From Reticulascus tulasneorum (taxonomy: Eukaryota; Ascomycota; Sordariomycetes; Glomerellales; Reticulascaceae): a DNA stretch of 64,000 nucleotides. Where the stretch lies: contig LSAX01000011.1 in NCBI GenBank assembly GCA_001557505.1, forward strand, positions 2,046,001 through 2,110,000. The letters are read 5' to 3'. The notes under the pieces were generated by a model. The model ran no database searches. It saw nothing but the letters and a program-made list of their open reading frames with translations, and was not told where the DNA came from. Each line of letters begins with the position of its first letter. The first letter of the stretch is position 1. Positions 1 to 12,504 of the stretch are shown here, piece by piece. Made by a program: the position numbers and the translations under genes.

Positions 1-160
1 TGCCGTTACTATCGTCTGTGATTTGGATAAGACAACACGCACCTAGTATCAGTACGTTACCTGATCTTGCCTTACCTAAGCAGCTTCACAACGACGGCAG
101 GGAGGAGACTGTGGTACAATAGGGTGGTGTTGCAGATCTAATGCCCGTCTGGTAACTCCT
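1..160. other. Flank downstream of the DUF3638 gene
   Basis: This short stretch lies 3' of the giant minus-strand gene that ends at 161. I see no reading frame, RNA gene or repeat in it. Confidence 0.5.
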
Positions 161-3100
161 TTAGCCTGACAGTGACAACTTGGAGAAGTCTATGACCTCG
201 AAGTCTGTCTTTTTGAGATGTTCACCTCCTAGAACTTTCCCCCAATGCGTTTTCTCGATTCCTTCACAGTTGCGTCGGATCTTTGTGAAGAGCACTTTCA
301 AGAACATTATAGGGCTGCTGCCGGAGCCCCTCGTTGCTCCATTTCCTTTCGACACAATGAATCCATCGGCTTGTACCTCAATGCCAGCCTCAGGCTCCTG
401 CCAGGCCAGGTTCAAAAAGTCACAGACTCCTTTGTACTCTTCCAAAGATTCAAAGTACAACTGGCCAGAGAACAAGTTCAACTGTGCCGGAAGACCACGC
501 GGTAACTGCCACTGGTGAGGTAATGCTGGCATGGTGAATAGTTTGAGGTGGTCTAAAGGTTGGAAAGCTAGACTGGATCGTGGCGCATAAAGGTGGAGGT
601 GGACAGCGGAGGAGTTTTTGATGGTCGGTATAAGGTCTTGTGCCTCAAATGGGCTGATGATAACCATATGCTTGACTTTATGCTTGGGGGCGGTGCTGGT
701 TAGTATCCACTGTACTGGCCGTTGGAAGGCATCGGAGCAGGACTTCTGGTCGGATGTCTTCACGGTACGGGCGAAATCCAAAGTTACAAGTATCGAAGAA
801 GCAATTTGCTTCGTGTCAAAATCAAGAGCTGCGCTGGTATCCTTGAGGGCCTGAAATGCTGGCATGAAGGCGCAAGAACCTTGGCGAATAGTCCCTGACT
901 GAACAAAGGTGCTGACATCGGGGTGCAGCAGATGATTCTCGGGTTCCACAGGTGGTGGTCGCTCAACTTGACGTTCCTGTTCGATTTCAGGGGATAACTC
1001 ACGTTCCTGCTCCTCCTGGAGCGTGGCAGACATGGAATAGAGGCTGTCAAAATCGATACAGCGCTTTAAGATCTCGTCGCGCTGAGGACTAGTAGGCAGT
1101 CCTGGAAACAATTCAGCTGGTCTTCCAGTTTCGTGAGGCCTGTAGCGTGTTTCCAGACTTTGAGCTTCATCCTCCAAAAACCGTTCTGCCAGATTATTCG
1201 TCAATTTTAGGCAGTCCTCGCCCCGGGCATCTTGCCAAATCTGTTTTTGCCGCTCAAACCTAGCTCCTTGAGCAGCCCACAGCGGCATGCTCCTTCGAAG
1301 ATCTGTATAAGTTTCGTGGATGGACCAAATCAAGACGTCTGATACGCTTATGCAATAACTGTCTTGAATATCGGTAGCAGCCAGAATCTTTGACTGAATC
1401 TCTTCTGGGATGCAAAAGACAACCGATTGCCCCTTACCTAACTTCCTCATCCTCATGCACGCTACTAAAAGGTCAGTTCAAAATATAAAGCCAAGTAATA
1501 ATCTTCAGAGGACCTGCCTTGAACAATCCGATCCTTTGTGAGGTTCGCTCCAAGCGTGACCGCGGCGCGGTAATTCTCCGGTAACTTCAGATCCGTACCT
1601 CGTGTATGCGCTTCGTCTAGAAATACAAGACATAAATCAAGCTGCTTCGCAAAAGGCGACGTCTGCAAAGATTCGATGTTACCCTTTCTGTCTATGACCT
1701 GTAGCTCGTCGTTGTCATCAAAGAATACAGCAGCTTGTTTGTTTCGTTGGCCAGCGCTTAGATGAAGCCAAGTCTGAGCGACTTCGATATTGCTCAGTTC
1801 CAGGATTTGCGATCCGACGTCAAGAATAACTTGAATAGGCAGATTCATTCTGGTAATTGTCCTTAAAAGATGGCTGGCATCAGAAACCTCTCCACTTGGT
1901 CCCGTTGGAATGAGACGGACAGAATTCTCCGGTTGCAGCAGATGCCGGAGTACTAGTGCATTCGTATGCCTCTGCATGTCTAGGTCCTGATACTTGACAG
2001 TCAAGGGCAGGAGGTGCTGAGAATCATTTGTACCACTGAAGCCGGTGGTCGGGTTTGGCTTACATTGGCCAATGTCCCAGCCGGAGGTGGAGAGCTTGTG
2101 CGGGAACTCCTTCATTTCTTTGGGAAATACAATCTTGGAAAGGAAATAATCGATAACAGCTTTTGATCGCCAGAGGCATGGAAAGACTTTCTCGATGCAC
2201 TGGAAGCGGTCTCTTAGGTTCACGCCATCGAGCCGCTGAAAAGCGACAGAAAGATCCGGCGAGTCACGTATCCAACTGTCGTAGTCGCTCTCCCTCTGAT
2301 CAGACTGTACTAAATGTTCGAATGCCAGGAAGAGATCCTCCGTGTGAAGCCCACCGTAATAGTAGCTGAGACATGTTAAAACAATGACCACGTCCGGGTG
2401 ACTGAACTCAGAACGAAGAGAAGGACTGTCCTTTGCTCTAAACGGAACTGCGAGTCGTGTTTTGGGCTGTCTGTGGAGATCGAGGCCATAGTTTACTCTC
2501 CATCGTTTCTGCCCAAGCGCAAACTCAAGCACACCTCCGGCCATGAGACCTCTTAACAGAAGTAAGGAGCTCTTTGTGGAGTTGGTCCAAAATGTCGCGC
2601 AAGACTCGACAGCCGCAATTTCGACAGGATCAAGTGATGTCTTCGTCATATATGTGAGCACTGCGCCTCGGACAGTTGGAGACTGGCGAGAAACGGGGAA
2701 TCCCGGGAGGCCGAAAGAGCAGATTTCTGCAGCGAGTTCGTGCTGTAAGGCTTCGTATGCGTCGTGGTGAAGAAACCTGGTTCGCACAAAACTTCCTGGA
2801 GGGCCCTCCCCGACCTCAATGGAACGAGACAGTCGACTTTTGATTTCCGGAGCGAGTCTTGCTATGATGCGAAGAACTTCTTGAATGAGGTTCCACCGTT
2901 CAGGGCTCAGTTCGACCGGACGCTGCATACCCATCGTGTAGATCAACTCGAACTTGGCACTAAAGTTCTCGTCACTCTCGTCGACGATGTCTCGAGAAAT
3001 GTGTCAAAGAAATGTTGTGTCTCTAGAAGTGATTCTGATATCTGCTGTTGACTGGATAAGACGCTTTCGACTCCCATAAGTTTGAAGGAGAGGATGTGTT

Positions 3101-6100
3101 CGGGTTGAAGAAGCAGAATCCCGCCAGTCTCCATGCACCTCCTATATGTTTTGTGGATTGTGTAGACCTCAGTCTCACCGAGTTTCAAAGACCGCGAAAA
3201 CGGCATATGGTATATTTGTCGGTCGGCCAGTCCTCCAAGTTTTGATAGCAACATCTGCCGCATCTGCTTCGACTGCGGCTTCGCTACCACAATGCGAACC
3301 AGCCTTTTTCCATTCGCTAAGGCGGCGGCCACGATGGGCACTATAACTGAGGACTTTCCCTCACCCATGTGCAGTTGCATAACGGCGTTCTGCCCCCCTG
3401 GAGGGTTGCGCATATGCGCAGCAATTTCTTCCTGCACTTCGCGAATCAGAATTCCGCTCTCAACCTCAATCAAGAGCGATTCTGGGTAGTCTAGTGGATT
3501 CCAGTTCCTGTGGCCGATATTTTCCAATTCCTTCATCAAATCCACAGAACTTCTGGAAGCCTGCAGAAGCCGTTCGGCGTGTTGAAGCGCAGTTATAGCA
3601 AGTGCGTAAGTGACAATCGCCTGCTTCCACTCTGTCGACAGATGCTCCCACCTCTTTCGAGAAAGTTGCCCCAAGAAGAATGTGGGTGATATGCTCGGGG
3701 AGTTGTATGTTAAGGAGATGCTGCGCTGGGAACCACCATACAAGCTGACTGTACTAGATAGGGAATCCTCAACGCGCCTAAAGTGTTCGCTGCATGATTG
3801 CAAATTCAAAGTCAAGAGAGTTTGAATACGTTCATTGCCAGGGAAAAGCTCATTACTTGTTCTCTGAGCCCGGAGACAGTCGAGACTCTTTCGGAGGTCC
3901 TTAGCATAAGCTTTTTCATGGCTTCGACCTGCTTGTTTCTCAAGACGATCGACTATCGTATTTAAGCCCTCGATGTTCCCCTGCCTCGTATCGATCTTTG
4001 AAGCTAGCAAAATGTTCGACATCTCCGAAGTAAAGGGCACTAATACAGGGGCTTGCGTTGAGAACAGGTCGGCCACGGTGACGTATGCTCGTCGTCTCGG
4101 TCCTGAGCACGATGGCATATCTGTCCTCAACGAGGAGCCTTGTAGCGAATGGGGCGATAGTGCTCGGAGATGTCTATCAATTTGCTTCAAATACAAATAG
4201 AACCGACGATTGTCCCACCATACCTTGAATAGTGGTCGTATCTCGCACATGGCCCTTTCGGTGCTGATGTAAACGTCATACTCATATCTGGTGTTCGGTA
4301 AATACGGAGTCTCGCGCGGCCACTGCCTGCTGAGATCACCCACAAACTGTGCCGCTGCACGCCCTTTATTCGTGTTGAACTCTCTTTCACGTCTTTTCCA
4401 TACGTCATTTCCATCTTCCCAGTTAAACGGAGGATAATCTGACTCCGGGCATTGATGGATTGGTCTAAACTTGGTTTTAACAACCTCGTCCAGCTCCTCA
4501 ACGTCACACTTGTGGCCTTCCTCAAGTTTAAACAACTCAACTTGCGGAATACTAATTTGACCGAGTTCCGGAGTTGTGCTCAGAGCTATGAGTACCTGAA
4601 TTACCTGGGCATCCGCGTCTTGGGCAAATGCTATAGTGGCAACAAACATCATGATCCGGAACTTGTCAATACGAGACGAACCCTGTCCTATGGCTCGATG
4701 TATCTGACACCAGTGACGAGAAAAGAAGTTTTTCCAGTCATTGAGACGCCTGGCATCATATCCTATTGCATGGTCTTCTAGCGATTGTTCCGGACCATAC
4801 ATATGATCACCGTTGCTGATAAGGCTCCAAATGTGATCCGGCAACCAACTGCGCACTTCATCCTGTCTTGTGCATAGCCCTTTGAAAATTCTGGAGGCTG
4901 CGGTGAATGCGGCCTCTGACCCACGTGCACCATCCTGTTTGGATTTAGGACGCCGCGATTCAAAGACTGCGTCGTGGTCAGTGCCGTGATCTTCTGCCCC
5001 GAACTCGAACCTTCGAAAGGTTGCGGAACGAAGCAACTCTCGTTCTAGTAAGTGTTCACTCCCTGCATCTAAGCCCATCAAACCATCAAGCTTGATCTGG
5101 CTGAAAAACTCCAATAGTTCAGCCTGGCTAATGATGGATTTAGCCCCTCGATAGAGCCCGCCGTGTTGAGGGAGAGGGCTGAGGCCTTCCACCCATGTTA
5201 TGTTTTGCATTAGTTTTTCATGCGGAGGATAAAATTCTCTTTTCGGCGCGAGCCCGGAAATCCGGTGCAGGATATCGACATCTTCCGGTTTGAGGCACTC
5301 GAACGACCTTACCGCTGCGGAATTCAGTATTTCCAGGGCTTGTTCCGTCCCGGTCTTCCTCGTTAGTGGGTCTGGGAAACAGTAAGACGTAAGAGCATGG
5401 AGGTAGCATCGGATCAGTTTGCTCTGCAGATCGCCGTTGTCTAAGACTCTCCCTAACCGATCATCAATACTGAACGGGTGCACTTTAGTTGAAGTGCCAT
5501 CATTGATCCAGACATTTGCATGGCCTTCCGCGTGTGTCCACCTTGCAGTTCCATTCGGAATAAGGACGAGTCGGTTTCCCTGTTCGCCCTTCAGAACGAT
5601 TTTGCTCTTGAGTCCCACTATCGGGAAAGCTCTAGAAGCGAGCCGCTTCCAACGCTGATTACACATCTGCTGGGTTGTGTCGTGGGCCATGAATGCACTG
5701 TGAGAAGTTTCCTGGATGGTGATGGAGCATTCAATAAAAATAGCCCCTTCGGAAGGTTCACTAAGAATGGAAACGAGATGGGATTGATCGATATCAAACG
5801 TCAAAGCGCAGACTTGTGAGATCTCGAACGTATTCAGCAAGAATTCGGCTCGCTGTTCCGGGTCTGGCGACTCCCGAGCCTTTTCGCGAACAAGACGCGC
5901 CCATCCAATCGCAGTTTGTCGACAGTCCCGTAGGTAGTCCTGACATTGCGACGATATAGCGTCAGAGTCAACCAACGACAAGAGTCTCGTCGAGATGGCG
6001 ATGAAGCTACTGAGCGCTTGACATGATTCCCAATTTTCTTTGATCCGCTCTAAGCTTTCTCTGAGTCCCCGAATCAACTCCCTGCCGAATGTTTCGTCAC

Positions 6101-8758
6101 AAAGATCCTGGTGGCCGTCTCTAGCTACACCAAATGTTGAGGGAGGACCCGCTTGTCGGATGGCCTGAAGTAATATCAGATTCGTATCGACTCTTTTAAA
6201 ATTGATCGTTGGGATGAATAGTTGGACCAGGATATTCGACCATTGAATCCTTGTACCTAGTGGGATAGCAGCGAGAGATTTAAACTCCTCAAGTGACATG
6301 TGATCTGGACAGACATGTTGCCGCGATATCACATAGTTCGGTTCTGGACCGTTTGGCCTGAAACTTGGTCGGTATATAAAGTCTTGCAGAGCTGCGAACT
6401 CTTGCAAGGTATACGTGCAACCCTTAGGAACCTTGTCCGTGGTTGTCATTTCTTTAACAAAACAATTGATAGTGTTGTCGAAATATTCGCATGCGAGACC
6501 GTTGTCAACGCAGACATCAGACTCCGTGGCCAGGTCAACCCGAATAAACTGTCGATGGGTTGCAGTGTGAGGTTTCGTCTTAGACCGGAGCCCGAGTCTC
6601 CCGACGGGATACTTTCTAAACTCGGCTAAACAATGGTCAGGAGTATAACAGAACCTTACAGTGTCGGGATTGTGATATTCCGAGCCTAGGACATCTAATA
6701 TGATGAAAATGCATGCATTTCGCCAGTCGTTGAAAGCCGGAGGGCAATCGAGCTCAAACACCGTGGAACTCGCGTGCAGCTCGTTGCTAGGAAGAGGCCA
6801 TTCGTCAAGCTCAATGCTCATGGAATTGGCCTTATCGAGATACGAGCACTTCTTACAAGATGGGCTGTGTTCTATCCTCGTGTATCCGTAGGTATGATCA
6901 TAGATGCTTCTGTGCTCGCAGGCCGAAGAATTGTGTCGTTTCATGTAGTCGGCATGTATAAGTTTCTTTCTGGCCAACTCTGATTTCTTCTCGCTTCTCC
7001 TTTGGTGAGCAGATGCCTCAATCTGAGACCGAAGTCTCTGATGTCCTGCTGAGCTGTTATAGTATCGGACAGAGAAGCTTTGGTCGGTGCCATAGCTAGC
7101 AAAAACCGACGGACACCCAGGCACAGTGTTTCTTTGACGCTCATTCAAGTAAATTTCAATACGAGATAGCCTTTCCATCTGACTCTTGAGGGGTAGAAGC
7201 AAAGATTGAAGCAGCTCAGATGGGATGGTAGGGTCGTAGTCACGAAGCATCGGATGTTGTTTAGTCGCCGACTTGTCGCACGCGATCCACATTTCCATAC
7301 AAGTCAGTAGCATTATGGATAAGTTTTCTGGGTTGCCCTTGTAGTGCTTTGACGCTTCACCGTGATAAATCTGCATTGACTCCGCGAGCCGTGCACAAGT
7401 GTCGTCGTCGTCCGAGCAGCTCCCCAGCCAATTGCCTAAGTCAGAACAGACCCAATTTTCGAATGCAGCCAAGACATAGGAGTTGTTGCTTCCTATAGTG
7501 AGGTTTAGGGAAGGAAAATCACTTCCTTGGAATCGAGCTTGCATAGAAGGCGGAGAGAAGATCTTATAGGATCTGTTTGTCAGAGGACAATTGAGAAGCT
7601 TAATGTACTTCTCGACCTCTGGCAATCTCGCCACAGAGTCTTGTTTGAAATCAAGCCTCTCAAGATGTGATAATTCGACGCGAGGATCACAATCCTTCAT
7701 TATCTTTTCCCATCTCTGCTCGATGAAACCGATGGTTTTGGACAGCTGATCTTCCACAACTGGCTGCCAGTTGTTTGCAATGGTGATCTGGTCCAGTTTA
7801 CGCAATCGCCTAGAAATCTTCGAGATTAAGCAGTGGAGAATGTCGCTTGAAATATTGTGCGGTCGTGTAAGGTCCAAGAGGCCCCCCATGAAGAAGACCA
7901 TGAACTCCTTGTAACAACCATCTGACCCAGTTAACCTGGAGAGGGTCATTTGCAGAGTTACTCTAGCAAGCAACCAGACAGGCGATCTCCGCCATGGGAG
8001 TAGCCCAGTTGACCAAAGGACTTCCTCTCGAGTATTCTTCCAGATCTGAGGAACTTTCACAGGACTGCCAGCTGCTTCCAGAAATCTGAGAAGCAAATCT
8101 GTTACTAGCCTGGGGTTTGTTGTGTCACGGTTCTCAAGGTGTTCCTTGCCGGCTTTTCTGGCCCTGGGTTTCATTTCAGCGGCAACTTGCCGGCTCATTT
8201 TAGCAACAGTTTCGGCCAACATCGATTGGAAACCGCTCTGCTGAAAGGTTTCGAGGCCAATAGCTACGGCGGGCCCTGGAAAACAGCGTTTGAGACGGCC
8301 TTTCGTTGTCATGACCTTTTCATTTGGGGGCGATAGCTCGAAGGCTTCAAAGATAATGGTATTCTCATGTTTTCGCGCTATGAGCCCTGCGTTCTGGGCA
8401 TTGACGTGTATAGGAAGCACGCCACCTAAGACCATCAGCACAGGAGACCACCAGGTATTGAATTAGTCGTACCATTACGGGATAGTTCTGTAAAGGCCTC
8501 TAAGAGTTTGCCTTCTCTTACATGGCCATCATTGTCGATTGAGTCTATGAGGCTCTTGATAACGGAACATGCAGAGTTAAAGGTCTTTCTGGTGGTTGCA
8601 TCGGTTAATGTCGCAAAGGACTTGAGTCCTTCTAGCAGTTTGCTTAAAAGAATGGAATCCCCAAAGCAAATCTCCTGGTTGTCGCCTGTAGAAGGCAATC
8701 TTGCTGGAAGAAAGACATGATAGATCATGTACATCAGAGACTCTCTCGAAAGATTCAT
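161..8758 (-). pseudogene. Giant DUF6606/DUF3638/DUF3645 protein, broken by one missing base
   Basis: Exons on the minus strand: 8758–8473, 8425–1518 and 1461–161. The start follows the family's N-terminal pattern (IYHVFLPARLP near residue 10; NAQNAGLI near residue 105). A Walker A-like MGEGKSS lies near residue 1784, with a DUF3638 context. A DUF3645 block follows (LLRGLMAGGVLEFAL), then LDEAHTRGTDLKLP near 2368 and CMRMRKLGKGQS near 2400. These three motifs recall DEAD/DEAH or SecA-type ATPases. Such proteins are near 3,000 residues in moulds, often labelled ubiquitinyl-hydrolase-like, and their role is unknown. The summed exons are 8,495 bases, one short of a multiple of three. At 2997–2999 the frame must step by one base to keep the conserved SRDIVDESDENF and FELIYTMG. 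Intron 1462–1517 is GC–AG. The gene is either a young pseudogene or carries a one-base sequencing error. Confidence 0.85.
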
Positions 8759-10589
8759 AGCGACTGGGTGGCGACGGGACAGTGACGTATTCGGCCAAAT
8801 AAGAAATGAAGATACTGTAATTAATAACTAGACGAAGAGCATGAGTTCATGGAACTGCGAAAGCTGGGCCAGATGCCATGCGAAATATTGGTGGGATATA
8901 ATGCGATGAGCATTACACAGCCCGGACAGAGTAAAGTTTGCAGCCTTTGTATAGTACGGTGGCAGGGCCTCCCGCAGCCGTTGATCACAGATACGTTCCA
9001 CACAAGGCTCCAAGTTGTGGCCAAATAAGGTTCAATCCGACCAAGAGATTTTGAATTTTTGAAACACTGGCTTGCAGGACGGGCCTGGAGCGGGCAGCCC
9101 CCAATACAAATATGCTTTCCACAATCTTGTTTGAGTAATTTAAGTTTGACAATTATGAAAGTTTGATCTGCTGTATATAATTGGTGGGCAAAAATAGTCT
9201 AGGTTTTAAGTTATATACTGAGGGACAGGCAAGTTAATATTGTGTTGCCTAACTGCTCTACCATATACCTAGCCCAAACTTCAACAGTCAGTTCTACATC
9301 AATAATACGGAGATAGGTAGACTGACCCAGAGCCGAAGGTGAGAGCCACAGCTGGTCCGGCCTCAGAAAAACGGCGAGGCCGCTATAAACCTAAAAGGTT
9401 GGGCAGTTGAGGAACTGGGGGTGGTGTACCAGATAAGATACAGATTATGGGACTCTCCTCAAGAGGCATCAATGAACTAGAAAGGACCGGAGCTTCCAAG
9501 AGATGACGTTTCGGCCAAAGAGTCAGAGCTCGCATTAGCCTCCACAGCTTTAACAGTTAAGATAGTCATATATATATAAAAGTTCATTCTCACCCCACAT
9601 CAGAGACACAAGCATGCATATCTACGCTCCGTTTGTATTCAAGATTGACTACATGCACAACCTGCAATGCATCTAAAAAAAAACAGGCAGCCAGTCTTTA
9701 TTACACCATTATACCTGGTTGGGTCATGATTCCAAACTTAGCAACTTACGCTAGCAGTTGTGCATTCTTTTCTTGGGACAGGCTAGCAACAATGGAGCTG
9801 TCGCTTGGATTGTCAGTCGCTTTGATTCGATTATGACTGGCTTGTTGCGTCTTGAGATGTAAATCTGAATAGACGATGTCGGGCCGGTACCCCTACCCCC
9901 CCGACAAGGAGACAGCAGTATTGTTGGAATTCCTGAGGTTGGAGAGCTTCTTGGACTTAATATCGTATTATGCCATGAAGGAGCTCCTCACGTGATGATA
10001 CTAGCTAGGACTGTGTGATCTTCAGCGTGATTTCGAGAACGTGGGGGGCTAAACATAAGTCGTATGCCGGAAGATGCATCCGGCACCGCCCGGCCTTTAC
10101 CATTGGACAAATACGCCGTTGCTGCGTTGTCAGCGGACTACTGACGCTTGTTCCCTGTTAACCGCCCGATCCCCACCAGAAACCATGCTGGACAGCGCTG
10201 CAGAACTTCCTGGATTCGAATTCCACTTGACCAAAACAAGGGAGGCATCATGTATGGCCGACAAGGAGCTAACTGGTTCCGGGAGGATCGCCGTGCGGTC
10301 AAGCTAGATGTGCGGCCCGCGCCGCCTGTCAATGGCTAAAATCCTTCAGCGGGTGTCCCGGATGGTGGTGCCGTGGCATTACATCCAATGCAACAACTTG
10401 TATTGCACAATCGTCACTGGTCCCGCGAGTGGGATGGCAAACTGTAAGGCATGCCCCCCTTCTCCTTTCGCTTTCGCTCTCGAGTTGGTGGCTTCCCTTC
10501 CTTCATTTCAGTATCGCTATCCGTGGAACTGACCGTCGGGTATTGATTGACGTAGCACGACGGCCTCTGCATTCCCCATACTTCGCATC
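8759..10589. other. 1.8-kb intergenic region without a supported gene
   Basis: The region separates the divergently read DUF3638 gene and the methyltransferase gene. It is AT-rich around 9120–9240 and 9560–9590. Short open frames in it (for example 9633–9836 and 10074–10307) show no family signature or splice context. It probably holds both promoters. Confidence 0.5.
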
Positions 10590-12094
10590 ATGTCATCAGG
10601 AGATAATCCCGTCATTGTATTTGTATGTTGACAGTCATACCCCCACATTTGCACCGCGTTGGCACCGAAGTTCACAGACTAACTCGCCGGCTTTGATTTG
10701 CGCTTGTAGGACCCTAACGTGGTGGGTGACCTTGACGATGAGAACAACTCTTTAGGAGATGCAGACAGGTAAACTGTTCCTACCCTATGAGCGATCAACA
10801 TTCTACGGATCTGGACTAACTTCTGCTGCTTCACTACCTGTCAGCTTGCGCGAATCAACAGCATCGCTTGCGTCCGGTATCCTCGAGTACCGCAACATCA
10901 ATGGCCGGTCGTACCAGTCATCCCAGACGACTGAATACTGGTTATTCATCCCAGATTAGGGCTGACAGTCCGCCGGCACACCCTTAAGCTAACGAAAGCC
11001 CAGGGCCCCAACGGACGAGAAACACATAGAGGGCTTTGATGTGGCGTAAGGTTTCAAATGCAACGGCATTGGCTATGCTCAAGCTGACATCACATGTTCA
11101 ACAGACACCAGTATATGATGATGCTCATGGACGATAAGCTCTTCCTTGCCCCCATCGGAAAGAACCCCCAAGTCCGTTCTCGAGATTCAACCCCGTCATT
11201 CGTGTTAGAGCTAATTCTGTGTTAGAGAATCTTGGATATCGGAACCGGAACTGGCATCTGGGCAATGTTAGCTACCTTTTTATTTCTTTATCTGCAGGTC
11301 GATCACATCTGACAGGCATAATTCTCTAGCGACGTTGCTGATGAATTCCCGTCGGCCGAGGTCATCGGCACTGATATATCGGCCGTCCAACCCGGTTGGG
11401 TCCCACCAAACTGCGTTTTCCAAATCGACGACGCCCAGCTCGATTGGACATTCAAGGAGAATTACTTTGACTTTATCCATATCCGTCAGCTGTACGGTGG
11501 TATCGACGATTGGCAGAAGTTATACCGGCAGGCCTTCGCCCATCTCAAACCCGGGGGCTGGTTCGAGAATGTTGAAATCGATATTGAGACACGCTCAGAA
11601 AACCCCAAGGTCTCCAACGACGGCGACCATATCTTCAAGAAGTGGTGTCAGCTCTTCTGGGACGCTGGCGATAAGATTAACAGGACCTTCCGGATCGCGC
11701 GCGATGGCCGCATGGAGCAGTACATGAAGGAGGCCGGCTTCGTCGACATCGTCCATAAGCAATGGAAGGTTCCGATTGGCGGGTGGCCGAAGGACAAAAA
11801 GCTCAAGCGGGTTGGACAGTACAACGGGCTATTCATTGACCAGTCATTAGACGGCTTTGCTATCTACCCCATTGGCGAGATTTTGGGCTGGAGTTTCGAT
11901 GAAGTTACGGTTCTTGTCGCCAATATGCGCATTGCATTGAAGGATCCTAAGACGCTGCCTTATTTTAACCTGTACGCCGCTCCTTTCCCTCCAACTATCG
12001 CTGTCTTTGTCTTTAGGAGTTCTGGTTAGCTAACCTTGTCATCAGTCATATGGTATATGGTCGCAAGCCTGAGGCTGCGATGACGGAATCATAA
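10590..12094 (+). CDS. LaeA-like SAM-dependent methyltransferase
   Basis: Eight exons: 10590–10616, 10710–10768, 10845–10940, 11004–11045, 11105–11171, 11226–11266, 11330–11971 and 12046–12094. They total 1,023 bases (340 residues). The spliced protein begins with a short acidic leader, then TASLASGILEYR. It then reads LFLAPIGKNPQ, motif I ILDIGTGTGIWAID (near residue 98), AEVIGTDIS, the post-motif WVPPN and LKPGGWFE. The end HMVYGRKPEAA depends on the last intron; unspliced, the protein would end in an unrelated tail. This is the seven-beta-strand methyltransferase family expanded in moulds and related to the secondary-metabolism regulator LaeA. It is not LaeA itself on present evidence, and its substrate is unknown. 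Most introns carry CTAAC or CTGAC branch points. Confidence 0.88.
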
Positions 12095-12504
12095 TAGGAA
12101 TTCTAGTCCACTTGTCTAGCACATAGAGCCACAAAAACTACCTGTGTGCTTTTTGAACGAGCCTCAGGTGATTACAAAGTATAGGCACAGAAAAAAAAGA
12201 AAAGAACAGGCCAGTGGTGTGTGATACTGGGACAACTATCGCTAGCCCCCGTCATCCTGGATCGCTTGATCTTCTGCTTTCTCAATGTATATCAACACTC
12301 CAGTCTAGTCCAATTTCATATTTCCGACGGAGAGGATTTGGAAGCGCAGTTATCGTAAATAGTAGAAATTCTGGGAGGCAACCAGAAATGGAGATAAGAG
12401 GTTCAATGGTGGAGTTTCGGCATTTGGTACAATTCGAGACCTTCGCATGTCTATTCTATACAAATCTATTCGCCAAATTTCCGCTATAAGACTGCCAACA
12501 TTCA
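12095..12504. other. Convergent intergenic spacer
   Basis: This spacer of about 410 bases lies between the 3' ends of the plus-strand methyltransferase gene and the minus-strand gene at 12505–13935. It includes an A-rich run near 12190–12205. I see no gene or repeat in it. Confidence 0.45.

Noticed and set aside
2990..3006. Programmed −1 frameshifting in the DUF3638 gene
   Set aside because: The site (ACATTTCTCGAG) does not fit an X-XXY-YYZ slippery heptamer, and no reason is known for such control in this family. A base deletion or error is simpler.
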